Program-made: the position numbers and the translations under genes
From: Nitrosotalea sp.
Lineage (GTDB): Archaea > Halobacteriota > Syntropharchaeia > Alkanophagales > Methanospirareceae
Direction: 5' to 3'
NCBI GenBank assembly: GCA_020725315.1
Contig: DYFG01000042.1
Span: 1 to 11,448, forward strand
DNA length: 11,448 bases
Notes under the pieces: generated by a model
Databases searched by the model: none
Told to the model about the DNA's origin: nothing
The model's input: only the letters and a program-made list of their open reading frames with translations
Shown here: one piece after another, positions 5,265 through 11,448 of the stretch
How the letters are laid out: every line of letters begins with the position of its first letter
Numbering within the stretch: position 1 is the first letter of the stretch

Positions 5265-5735
5265 CTATCCTCTCTCCTCTCTCAGTACGATCTCAACGGT
5301 GACCGTCTCGGTATCCTTAGGTGTAGCGCGACCAAAAGCACGGGGTATTATCCTTCGTATGGTACGACCTTTCTTCGTGGCTGCACGCCAGACTCGCAAT
5401 GCCTCAGGATCAAGTCCTTTGTATTCAGCATTGCTCTTCGCACCTCGTATCAATTTTAATATCTCATCGGTTGCCTTCACGGGATATCGCCCCGCATACC
5501 ACTTCTTGAGCCCTCTACGATGCGCTACTTTCTTTTTATAACGTTTGAATGGAACAGCATCCTTCATATCCAGTACCTTTTCCAGATATACCTCTGCATC
5601 CTCCACTTTTTTCCCCCTTACCGCCCTGCATACCTCGCGTGCGTGCTTAGGGGATATATGAAGTTCGGAACCCATTGCCTTTGCAGTCGTTTCAGGATCA
5701 ATTTCGTTTTCCGCGTAAAACTTTACCCGTCCCAT
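5265..5735 (-). CDS. rpl22: 50S ribosomal protein L22 (uL22)
   Basis: The 156-residue product fits archaeal uL22, whose long hairpin lines the exit tunnel. It begins with the archaeal segment ENEIDPETTAKAMGSELHISPKHAREVCRAVRGKKVEDAEVYL, followed by VPFKRYKKKVAHRRGL and GRYPVKATDEILKLI. The hairpin and C-terminal part show WRAATKKGRTIRRIIPRAFGRATP. It lies 17 bases after the S19 stop, with a purine-rich GAAGAGAACTGAAG stretch before the ATG. Confidence 0.98.
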   Translation of the reverse strand: MGRVKFYAENEIDPETTAKAMGSELHISPKHAREVCRAVRGKKVEDAEVYLEKVLDMKDAVPFKRYKKKVAHRRGLKKWYAGRYPVKATDEILKLIRGAKSNAEYKGLDPEALRVWRAATKKGRTIRRIIPRAFGRATPKDTETVTVEIVLREERG

Positions 5736-5752
5736 CTTCAGTTCTCTTCACG

Positions 5753-6172
5753 TCACTTCAGTGGCACATATTTTGAGGACCTCGTAGCCCCTACACCAGC
5801 AGCCCCGTGCGCCACTCTCTTTCGTGTCAATGCAAGCTCACCTAAATAATGCCCTATCATCTCTGGCTTTATCTCTACGTATTCAAAACTCTTTCCATTG
5901 TGTATCCCTATCTTCTTCCCCACCATGTTCGGCAGAACGATCGCATATCTCAGATGCGTTTTGATGTTTTCCTTACCCGAATTTATCTCCTCCAGCAGTT
6001 TCTCCTCTTCGGCTCGCAAAGTCCGCTTTATCTTCCTTCGCTGCCTCGCACCCAGTAATTCGGCTAACTCTTCGAGCTTCATTTTCTTGAGCTTCGCCAG
6101 TGTATAGCCACGGTACGTAAACTCCTCCTCCTTCTTCAAAGTTGTTTTAACCTTAGCCTTCTTCTTTGCCAT
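5753..6172 (-). CDS. rps19: 30S ribosomal protein S19 (uS19)
   Basis: The 139-residue protein has the archaeal N-terminal extension (Lys-rich, then EFTYRGYTLAKLKKMKLEELAELLGARQRRKIKRTL). The conserved S19 core follows: AIVLPNMVGKKIGIHNGKSFEYVEIKPEMIGHYLGELALTRKRVAHGAAGVGATRSSKYVPLK. uS19 sits in the head of the small subunit close to the A-site tRNA. Gaps of 14 bases to L2 and 17 bases to L22 fit one transcript. Confidence 0.98.
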   Translation of the reverse strand: MAKKKAKVKTTLKKEEEFTYRGYTLAKLKKMKLEELAELLGARQRRKIKRTLRAEEEKLLEEINSGKENIKTHLRYAIVLPNMVGKKIGIHNGKSFEYVEIKPEMIGHYLGELALTRKRVAHGAAGVGATRSSKYVPLK

Positions 6173-6186
6173 TCTCCTCTTTCACC

Positions 6187-6927
6187 TCATTTCTTTCCAG
6201 TTCTTCTCGCTGCTATGCTCCCCACCTTCCTTCCTGGTGGTGCACCTCTACCAGGCGTTTTTGACTTCCCTACATGCTGATGACCGCCTCCACCATGTGG
6301 ATGGTCAACGGGATTCATTGCCACCCCCCTTACCGTCGGGTATTTGCCTGAGTGCGTTTTCATCTTATGATATCTCTTTCCAGCCTTTACAAGAGGCTTT
6401 TCGGTACGGCCACCCCCAGCAACAACACCAATAGTGGCAAAACAATCCGATGAGAGCCATTTCCTCTTCCCACTTGGCAGCACAACAAGCGTTCTTTCAG
6501 TTTCACGCTCATGCGCTAACACCGTAGCACAATCACCCGAAGACCTTGCGAACTTACCGCCATCGCCAGGTCTTGCTTCTAAGTTGCAAATCAGAATTCC
6601 TTCAGGTATAGCGCTGAGAGGGAGTGTATTTCCGGTCTTTATCGCTGCTGATCCACCATACGAGACTTCATCTCCTTCTCCCACTCCTTCAGGTATAACG
6701 ATAAATCTCTCCTCGAATTTTTTCGCTCCTCCATCCCCTCTCTCAATCCTTAGACGAGCAATCGGTGCACTCCGTGCGGGGTCGTGCTCTATTTTCACGA
6801 TTTCCCCTGACACCGTTTCATTCTTATCCACCCTCACGTGTTCGAGATTCCCTTTATAACGATGTGAGGGTGCCCTGAACGCGGACGAGCCTCTTCCTCT
6901 CCGCTGCGCTATGATTCGTTTCCCCAT
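6187..6927 (-). CDS. rpl2: 50S ribosomal protein L2 (uL2)
   Basis: The 246-residue archaeal uL2 is required for subunit association and an active peptidyl transferase centre. The N terminus (GKRIIAQRRGRGSSAFRAPSHRYKG) and the strand-rich core (YGGSAAIKTGNTLPLSAIPEG, GGKFARSSGDCATVLAHE, LPSGKRKWLSSDCFATIGVVAGG) are typical. The conserved HPHGGGGH motif lies near residues 209-216, followed by a basic C terminus (GRKVGSIAARRTGKK). It starts 12 bases after the L23 stop. No internal irregularity is visible. Confidence 0.98.
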   Translation of the reverse strand: MGKRIIAQRRGRGSSAFRAPSHRYKGNLEHVRVDKNETVSGEIVKIEHDPARSAPIARLRIERGDGGAKKFEERFIVIPEGVGEGDEVSYGGSAAIKTGNTLPLSAIPEGILICNLEARPGDGGKFARSSGDCATVLAHERETERTLVVLPSGKRKWLSSDCFATIGVVAGGGRTEKPLVKAGKRYHKMKTHSGKYPTVRGVAMNPVDHPHGGGGHQHVGKSKTPGRGAPPGRKVGSIAARRTGKK

Positions 6928-6939
6928 ATTTACCTCTAC

Positions 6940-7194
6940 TTATAGTATTCCAAGTGAAGTCCCTATCTCCTTCGCCTTGCCTTCCTCCTCTAATTCTATT
7001 ATTGCTTTCTTCTCACCTTTAAATCTTATCATCGTCCTCACGCTCTTCACCGATGTCTCAAATACCCGCTCCACTTCTCGCTTTATCTCGCTCTTTCTCG
7101 CTCTTAAATCGACAATAACCTGGATTTTGTTCTCCGAATCGATCATCTTTGTTGCTTTTTCGCTCGGGACTATATGCTTTAGTTTTTCTGCCAT
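6940..7194 (-). CDS. rpl23: 50S ribosomal protein L23 (uL23)
   Basis: The 84-residue product has the usual short archaeal length. uL23 borders the tunnel exit and, with L29, forms the site for the signal recognition particle. Seen are the start IVPSEKATKMIDSENKIQVIVDLRARKSEIKREVERVF, the family segment VKSVRTMIRFKGEKKAII, and the C-terminal KAKEIGTSLGIL. It lies 23 bases after the L4 stop; the spacer has a GGTGATGAGCA stretch that can act as ribosome binding site. Confidence 0.98.
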   Translation of the reverse strand: MAEKLKHIVPSEKATKMIDSENKIQVIVDLRARKSEIKREVERVFETSVKSVRTMIRFKGEKKAIIELEEEGKAKEIGTSLGIL

Positions 7195-7217
7195 TGCTCA
7201 TCACCAATCGGAAACAT

Positions 7218-8048
7218 TTAAAAATCTCCCTTAACCTCCTCTCTTTTAATCAACGTTTTCTCTTTAGAGAAAAAGTTGAGCGAAGATTCCGTCCAGATAG
7301 TCAACCTGCCTGGATGCGTTCCCGGTGCAAGCAATTCAGCATTGAGCTCCTCCACAGAGGATACATCCACACCGGGTAAATTTTTCGCCGCTTTCTTTAG
7401 TTTGTTATCCCTGCTTGTTCCTTCTTCACGTGAAATAACAATTAAAATACTTTTTTTGGACTTATATCGCCTGCCTCTCATCTTTCCTCGACCAGCCCTT
7501 ATTTTCCTTTCCTTTGCACGGATCACATCCTCCCAGACACCCACGGACTTCAAAAATCCCCCCACATCGGAGGTCTTTTCCACGTCTGCGAAGGAATCTT
7601 CAACTATTATTGGTAGTTCTACTTCCTCGCCGAACCTGTGTCCCCTATTTCTTACGAGTTCGGGGTTTATAGTGGCTGCGATAGCAGACCTTATCGCTTT
7701 CATCCTTTCTTTTTTGTTTATCTTCTCCTTCAAGACCTTCTCAGTCTTTGGAGGATGCGCTCTTCTTCCACCGACCGCTTGTGGCGCTCTTGCTGCTCTT
7801 CTTCCACCCTTTATGCGAGGAACTCGGGAAACTCCTCTTCCGACCCCCCAACTCTCTGCGGATGTCCTCCTCCCTGCTAAGGGGTCTGAACCTTTCGGCT
7901 GCAACCTGCTTGATTGCACTGCGAGCACTGCTCTCTTTATCAAATCAGGTCGGTATTCTTCCATAAATACCGGAGGAAGTGTTATTTCTTTTACAAAATT
8001 CCCTGATAAGTCTACCACTTTGGCTTTCCCTTTTATCTCTTTGATCAT
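7218..8048 (-). CDS. rpl4: 50S ribosomal protein L4 (uL4)
   Basis: From ATG 8048 the protein has 276 residues. The start region KGKAKVVDLSGNFVKEITLPPVF and the loop RVPRIKGGRRAARAPQAVGGRRAHPPK, which reaches into the tunnel, identify uL4 of the archaeal/eukaryal type. Further conserved blocks are KKERMKAIRSAIAAT, the RGHRF...LPIIVEDSF segment and the C-terminal PGVDVSSVEELNAELLAPGTHPGRLTIWTESSL. An upstream ATG at 8072 overlaps the L3 stop by 4 bases and adds MRKQRRRE. I prefer 8048 because AGGAG lies 4 bases before it, whereas the GGGAG before 8072 has no proper spacing. Either start is longer than most archaeal L4 N termini. Confidence 0.96.
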   Translation of the reverse strand: MIKEIKGKAKVVDLSGNFVKEITLPPVFMEEYRPDLIKRAVLAVQSSRLQPKGSDPLAGRRTSAESWGVGRGVSRVPRIKGGRRAARAPQAVGGRRAHPPKTEKVLKEKINKKERMKAIRSAIAATINPELVRNRGHRFGEEVELPIIVEDSFADVEKTSDVGGFLKSVGVWEDVIRAKERKIRAGRGKMRGRRYKSKKSILIVISREEGTSRDNKLKKAAKNLPGVDVSSVEELNAELLAPGTHPGRLTIWTESSLNFFSKEKTLIKREEVKGDF

Positions 8049-8068
8049 TTCTCTCCTTCTCTGTTTTC

Positions 8069-9040
8069 TCATCTCCCTTGCTGTGATGTCTTGCTTATAT
8101 ACACAATTTCAGGTATACCCATCCTGGGATGAACTCTTATCGCGTGAGAGATTCTTACAAGCCTCTTTTTCGGCCCCGGAACACTTCCTTTTAGTACAAT
8201 ATACTCGTTTCTCACGATGCCATACCTCAGGAAACCCCCATCGGGCGTTATCTCTTCACCCTTATCCCCTATCTTCAATATTCTCTTGTTATACTCGGTC
8301 CGCTGTTGATATCCGGTCTGTCCGAACTGAGGGACTCGCCATCTGACTCTTCGAGGTGTCCAGCCGCCGATAGCACCAACATGGCGACCTCTTCCAGACC
8401 TTGCCGCCTTTGCAATTTGAGTCATTACTCCCCACCTCTTCACAGGTCCCTGTGTGCCTTTACCCGTTGTCACCGCAGTTACATCCACAAAATCGCCCTC
8501 CTTAACCACATCCTTCACCCTTAGCTCTTTACCAAACACTTTTTTTGCATATTCGAGATCTTTCTCGACATTCCCGCTCATCTTTATCTCCATTAGTTCG
8601 TGTCTCTTCTTTGGCACCCCACTCACGACCTCTGGTAAGGTCGAAGCTATGAGGTGCAGACTTAACGCGCGTTCATTGCCATTTCTCTTGATCTTCTCTT
8701 CTATCGCACCCAGGTCTCCTCCATTCCCAGCTCTTACCCATGCTTCCGTTACCGCTCGCTTACCGTAGTACGTATTGCTATAAAGACGGACACCCTCTAC
8801 CCGCATAGGCGGAGTCTCTATGATTGTTGCAGAAAAGGCTACTTCCGTTCCCTTCGTCAGGCTGTGAGGGCGGTCATCTGTCAGAATAACGTGTGTCATT
8901 CCGGCTTTATATCCTGCAAAGCCCTGTATTTTCCTTCCTCCAGCTAGTTCTTCTCGTTTTATCCTACAAATCTCACTTCGTGCTCGCTTCCGTGGAGAAA
9001 AGGCAAGTGACCCCCTCCTCGGTCGGTGTCTTTTTGCCAT
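8069..9040 (-). CDS. rpl3: 50S ribosomal protein L3 (uL3)
   Basis: This 323-residue archaeal uL3 is the first gene of the operon and nucleates large-subunit assembly near the peptidyl transferase centre. Characteristic parts are the N-terminal RHRPRRGSLAFSPRKRARSE, then GFAGYKAGMTHVI, the central VDVTAVTTGKGTQGPVKRWGVM, the Arg-rich SGRGRHVGAIGGWTPRRVRW with GQTGYQQRTEYNKRILKIG, and the end GSVPGPKKRLVRISHAIR. A strong TATA element lies upstream. No clear Shine-Dalgarno sequence is seen before ATG 9040. Many euryarchaea carry an RNA methyltransferase-like gene upstream of L3; here the upstream neighbour is the AcnX subunit. Confidence 0.98.
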   Translation of the reverse strand: MAKRHRPRRGSLAFSPRKRARSEICRIKREELAGGRKIQGFAGYKAGMTHVILTDDRPHSLTKGTEVAFSATIIETPPMRVEGVRLYSNTYYGKRAVTEAWVRAGNGGDLGAIEEKIKRNGNERALSLHLIASTLPEVVSGVPKKRHELMEIKMSGNVEKDLEYAKKVFGKELRVKDVVKEGDFVDVTAVTTGKGTQGPVKRWGVMTQIAKAARSGRGRHVGAIGGWTPRRVRWRVPQFGQTGYQQRTEYNKRILKIGDKGEEITPDGGFLRYGIVRNEYIVLKGSVPGPKKRLVRISHAIRVHPRMGIPEIVYISKTSQQGR

Positions 9041-9093
9041 TTTATCTTATCTTTGTATGTGGTCAGTTACGTTACATTAGAGAGATAATATAA

Positions 9094-9107
9094 GTATATA
9101 AATCCGT
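9094..9107 (-). promoter_or_regulatory. TATA box/BRE of the ribosomal operon
   Basis: On the minus strand the sequence ACGGATTTATATAC lies 54-67 bases upstream of the L3 start codon. TTTATATA is a near-perfect archaeal TATA element, and the preceding purine-containing ACGGA is in the position of the TFB recognition element. Transcription would start about 25 bases downstream, near 9070, giving a leader of roughly 30 bases. The element sits in the 74-base gap between the AcnX stop and L3, so the ribosomal operon is probably transcribed independently of AcnX. Confidence 0.7.
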
Positions 9108-9114
9108 TTACATC

Positions 9115-10284
9115 TCAAAAAGCTCGCCTAACACACTCTTCCGTCTTGCCCAAGCTCACTTCTGCGCCGCCACAGAGGAGAGGTACATATCTCAGCATTT
9201 TGCCTGAATTTGTTGCCACGGAGTTGTATCTCTCAAAAGCCGGTGAAACCACGAAACAGGTATCACAAATCACCTTCACACCGTACTCTTCTATCTGTTT
9301 TACCACCTCATGCATGCGTTGCTTTATTGCTCGTGCGGTGAATATGAAGAAATCTCTTCTTACTTTTCTCCCTTTACCTTCTGCCTTCAAGAGCACGCAT
9401 ATACGGTGGAGCTCAAGTGCGGAGCAATGCGGACATCCTATCGCGATTACATCGACTTCTGCCCTCTCCTCATAAAGTTTTTTTAGATCGCCCTTTTCTA
9501 CTTCTATTTTTTCACCGGGTAACCCCCTTGCATCAGCCTCAGGAGTTATTCCTTTTATATAATACATTCCTACGGAGCCGGTAGCACCTATCGCGGCGGA
9601 TAAATGCTTCAGTTCGTCTTTGCTCGGAAAAGAAGATGGGGAAAGTTCTATCAGTGGTATTTTGCCCCCTACAAGGTTACCTATCAGGAATCCAAGAGCG
9701 CTGTAGTCCGCATCTGCTGGGTTACACTTCACACAGACCCGTATCTCCGGTTCCCTGTTCTCAGCCTGATGAAGCCCGTAAAAAGGTGTTTTTCCGATAA
9801 GCGCCGCGGCAAGAGCAGAAGGTGCTCCTTCCATATTCGTTCTCGCACCTAAGACAGAATTAGCATATAAAACGGCAGAGGATTCCGCCCATGCGATATG
9901 CTCACCTTTTTGCGGCTTATGAGTAATGAGATAAGGGACGCAGGTGCACGCCAACGAGACGCCCAATTTCTCATACGCGGTGAGTATCTCCTTTTGCTTC
10001 ACTACGAACTTTTCTGGAAGATCCATAGCGGTCCATCTCTCTCGATCCATACCGGTTGGATTTAACGTGCTCTTGACGCTTACCCTGCCTTCTAGACCGC
10101 TTATAAACTCAAAAGCGTCTCCGATAGTCTTATACGATGCGCCCGAGAGATGCGTACGTGTTACTGGTATTAACCGTGAAGCATCGTTTATATCCCCAAT
10201 GGCGACGAGTATCTCCATAGCCTTTTTCCTCGTCCAGCCTTCCTCTCCTTCGTATATCCGCTCCTCTTCTTTGGTGAGATACAT
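9115..10284 (-). CDS. AcnX family protein, probable mevalonate 5-phosphate dehydratase large subunit
   Basis: The 389-residue protein has the AcnX (formerly DUF521) large-subunit pattern: an N-terminal EEERIYEGEEGWTRKKAMEILVAIGD, the ISGLEGRVSVKSTLNPTGMD segment, LACTCVPYL (Cys 113, 115), HIAWAESSAVLYANSVLGARTNMEGAPSALAAALIGKTPFYG, IAIGCPHCS (Cys 284, 287) and ICDTCFVVSP (Cys 340, 343). Three of these cysteines are likely ligands of an iron-sulfur cluster. In archaea the two-subunit enzyme dehydrates mevalonate 5-phosphate to anhydromevalonate phosphate in the modified mevalonate route to isoprenoid lipids. Bacterial relatives instead act on hydroxyproline derivatives, but archaeal context favours the mevalonate role. 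The small subunit (DUF126) is not in the window. A weak TATA-like GAATTAAGCC lies about 30 bases before the start. Confidence 0.9.
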   Translation of the reverse strand: MYLTKEEERIYEGEEGWTRKKAMEILVAIGDINDASRLIPVTRTHLSGASYKTIGDAFEFISGLEGRVSVKSTLNPTGMDRERWTAMDLPEKFVVKQKEILTAYEKLGVSLACTCVPYLITHKPQKGEHIAWAESSAVLYANSVLGARTNMEGAPSALAAALIGKTPFYGLHQAENREPEIRVCVKCNPADADYSALGFLIGNLVGGKIPLIELSPSSFPSKDELKHLSAAIGATGSVGMYYIKGITPEADARGLPGEKIEVEKGDLKKLYEERAEVDVIAIGCPHCSALELHRICVLLKAEGKGRKVRRDFFIFTARAIKQRMHEVVKQIEEYGVKVICDTCFVVSPAFERYNSVATNSGKMLRYVPLLCGGAEVSLGKTEECVRRAF

Positions 10285-10311
10285 GGTATACTGATATTAT
10301 TGCTGGAGCAT

Positions 10312-10321
10312 AGGCTTAATT
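10312..10321 (-). promoter_or_regulatory. Weak candidate TATA element for AcnX gene
   Basis: GAATTAAGCC on the minus strand lies about 28-37 bases upstream of the AcnX ATG, at the end of the recombinase gene. The spacing fits a leaderless or nearly leaderless transcript. The match is imperfect, and read-through from the recombinase gene is an alternative. Confidence 0.25.
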
Positions 10322-10893
10322 CACAACCACCCTTCAACCCATCTCTTCATATCCTTTTTATCTTCTTCAAGGAAAGGCAAGTTTATATAGTGTTGCAGAG
10401 AGGTCAAGGTGGTGTGACCTTGTGAAAGATAGACTAAATTTGTGGCCTCAGGATAGTAAAAGATCAACCAGCTTTCATACGTCTTTCTTAAGGTTCTTGC
10501 TGATATACCAGCACTATCTAACCCCCCCTTTTTACCCCATTCAATTAAGGAATAATCCCACGCTTGAATAGAAGGAAGGCGTTTTTTATTTTCAAAGAAA
10601 TAAGGCATGATAGCTTTTCCCAATGAGCTCAATCTGATCCATCGCTCGACTTGTTTTCTTTTTACTTTCTGTTGAGCCTCTGAGGGGAGATGTATAAAAT
10701 CCCCATCAAACCAGTGGGGACTGTTTTGAATCCTTCGACATTCTTGATATCGTGCCCCCAACAATAAACAAGCATCTAAAAGGGTTTTATTATCTGTTCT
10801 CTTTGCCCCCTCCCGTAATAGTCCAAATTCATAGGGGCGTAATATCCTTGTTTTCACCTTTTTACCTTTTAATATAGGGATTTTCTCAGCCAT
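10321..10893 (-). CDS. Short archaeal tyrosine recombinase/integrase
   Basis: This 190-residue protein corresponds to the catalytic domain of tyrosine recombinases, largely without an N-terminal core-binding domain. Candidate catalytic residues are Arg 48 in LLLGARYQECRRI (box I), a Lys in VKRKQVERW (about 78-80), Arg 136 in SARTLRKTYESWL (box II), His 160 in LSQGHTTLTSLQHY, and the nucleophile Tyr 169. The usual His of the HxxR motif is replaced by Arg (RTLR), a variation known from some archaeal viral integrases. The family integrates or resolves DNA circles. The full length is uncertain, but ATG 10893 has a well-placed TATA element, so a short protein is likely genuine. The AT-rich gene-poor DNA upstream suggests a remnant or edge of an integrated element. 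Confidence 0.85.
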   Translation of the reverse strand: MAEKIPILKGKKVKTRILRPYEFGLLREGAKRTDNKTLLDACLLLGARYQECRRIQNSPHWFDGDFIHLPSEAQQKVKRKQVERWIRLSSLGKAIMPYFFENKKRLPSIQAWDYSLIEWGKKGGLDSAGISARTLRKTYESWLIFYYPEATNLVYLSQGHTTLTSLQHYINLPFLEEDKKDMKRWVEGWL

Positions 10894-10913
10894 GTTTGCC
10901 TTTATGTTTTACT

Positions 10914-10928
10914 AATACTTAAATCCGT
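10914..10928 (-). promoter_or_regulatory. TATA box of the recombinase gene
   Basis: ACGGATTTAAGTATT on the minus strand is centred about 28 bases upstream of the recombinase ATG at 10893, the spacing expected for a leaderless archaeal transcript. The first nine bases, ACGGATTTA, are identical to those at the L3 promoter. Confidence 0.55.
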
Positions 10929-11171
10929 ACATATACGCTCTTTAAAACATCTTTACCTTCTACAGTAACTTAGCCTTCTCCTCTTTGATATATATATTTA
11001 CTTCTTTTACACCTGTAATATTTTTAATAATAATTAGTCCTTCAATATTTCTTTATATATTGATATCTTTTATTATTTAAGTTACCTGATAGATCATAAA
11101 TTACTTTTACTATTTTCGATATAACCATTATTTTTGTTAGTTCTATCTCTCCTCTAACTGATTGATTTTTA

Positions 11172-11188
11172 AAGTTTTAGCAAAACTT
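11172..11188. repeat. Inverted repeat AAGTTTT-agc-AAAACTT
   Basis: A perfect 7-base inverted repeat with a 3-base spacer. Its core resembles the larger inverted repeat centred about 112 bases to the right. It could be a protein-binding site or a small hairpin. Confidence 0.5.
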
Positions 11189-11275
11189 CAATAATTTCTC
11201 CGAAGTACCGCCGTAATGAGCGCCCTTTAATTTTGCCTTAATGGTAGTTTGTACTTTTCCCCGTGGCTTATGGAA

Positions 11276-11308
11276 TACCTTTAAGTTTTACCATAAAACA
11301 TCAAGGTA
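11276..11308. repeat. Nested inverted repeat centred at 11292
   Basis: Two perfect 6-base arms are nested symmetrically: TACCTT / GTTTTA - cca - TAAAAC / AAGGTA, separated on both sides by 3 unpaired bases. The whole forms a 33-base near-palindrome, suitable for a dimeric DNA-binding protein or a cruciform. It lies about 110 bases upstream of the probable plus-strand gene start at the right edge. Confidence 0.6.
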
Positions 11309-11384
11309 GGTGGGATCACGATAAAAATTACTTCTGCTTGTCTTATAGGAATAATTAGTTATAAGATATTGTTATGGATAATAG

Positions 11385-11396
11385 TATTATATAATA
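11385..11396 (+). promoter_or_regulatory. Candidate TATA box for right-edge plus-strand gene
   Basis: TATTATATAATA on the plus strand lies about 23-34 bases before ATG 11419, which fits a leaderless archaeal promoter. The whole region is AT-rich, so chance matches are common. Confidence 0.35.
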
Positions 11397-11418
11397 AGCT
11401 TTACAAAAAATATTACAT

Positions 11419-11448
11419 ATGAAAATTGTAGGAGTTGGGATATATATG
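11419..11448 (+). CDS. Probable start of a plus-strand gene (partial, unidentified)
   Basis: The last 30 bases encode MKIVGVGIYM without a stop, following a TATA-like element at a suitable distance. The peptide looks like the first beta strand of a protein with a glycine turn, but ten residues are too few to assign a family. The gene would be divergent from the recombinase. Confidence 0.35.
   Translation, partial: MKIVGVGIYM

Larger units (their letters stand above)
10929..11384. other. AT-rich gene-poor region beside the recombinase
   Basis: No convincing reading frame is seen on either strand. The stretch is strongly AT-rich compared with the ribosomal genes and contains runs such as GATATATATATTTA near 10986. 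Two related inverted repeats lie in its right half and are listed separately. No tRNA fragment or clear attachment-site duplication could be recognised. It may be the regulatory region of the divergent recombinase and right-edge genes or degenerate mobile-element DNA. Confidence 0.5.

Noticed and set aside
7276..8346. Long open plus-strand frame of 356 codons
   Set aside because: It is the reverse complement of L4 and the end of L3, both clear family members. The peptide is a Ser/Leu/Phe-rich shadow.
11301..11320. Sequence AAGGTAGGTGGGATCACG resembling a 16S rRNA 3' end
   Set aside because: It lacks the exact GGATCACCTCC motif and no other rRNA sequence is nearby.
10929..11418. CRISPR array or attachment-site duplication beside the recombinase
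   Set aside because: No regularly spaced direct repeats and no copy of a tRNA 3' end were found by eye; only short inverted repeats are present.

Overview
The window reads as a chromosomal segment of an archaeon. The evidence is an archaeal-order ribosomal protein cluster carrying the archaeal insertions (a SUI1/eIF1-type factor and the RNase P protein Rnp1) between L29 and S17, TATA-type promoters instead of -35/-10 boxes, a tRNA-Leu without an encoded CCA end, and an AcnX-type mevalonate-5-phosphate dehydratase subunit. The protein sequences look euryarchaeal. A methanogen or ANME-related lineage is possible, but this is an impression and not a placement. Nearly all genes lie on the minus strand.

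Layout from right to left, in the direction of transcription. At 11448-10894 there is an AT-rich, gene-poor stretch with two related inverted repeats and, at the extreme right edge, a probable start of a plus-strand gene. A short tyrosine recombinase follows (10893-10321), then the AcnX-family large subunit (10284-9115). A TATA box then opens a tightly packed ribosomal operon: L3, L4, L23, L2, S19, L22, S3, L29, SUI1, Rnp1, S17, L14 (9040-3065). The stop/start overlaps S3/L29, SUI1/Rnp1 and Rnp1/S17 are 4 bases each, which suggests translational coupling. After L14, where archaea normally continue with L24, S4e, L5 and so on, the cluster stops. A tRNA-Leu(CAA) begins 12 bases after the L14 stop.

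Downstream of the tRNA lies a second transcription unit: an AMMECR1-family protein, a 2[4Fe-4S] ferredoxin overlapping it by 4 bases, and then the most unusual gene of the window. This is a protein of about 424 residues whose middle resembles the core-binding and DNA-binding parts of bacterial sigma-54 (RpoN), fused to a C-terminal GIY-YIG nuclease domain. A small unrecognised reading frame starts 4 bases after it. The left edge holds a decayed membrane/PAS sensor-kinase gene with a frameshift and an apparent internal deletion.

Main points of interest are the RpoN-like/GIY-YIG fusion in an archaeon, the truncated ribosomal cluster ending in a tRNA, a tandem duplication at the 3' end of S17 with an out-of-frame coding-like tail, and the paired inverted repeats near the recombinase. 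All similarity statements come from reading motifs by eye. No database search was possible.
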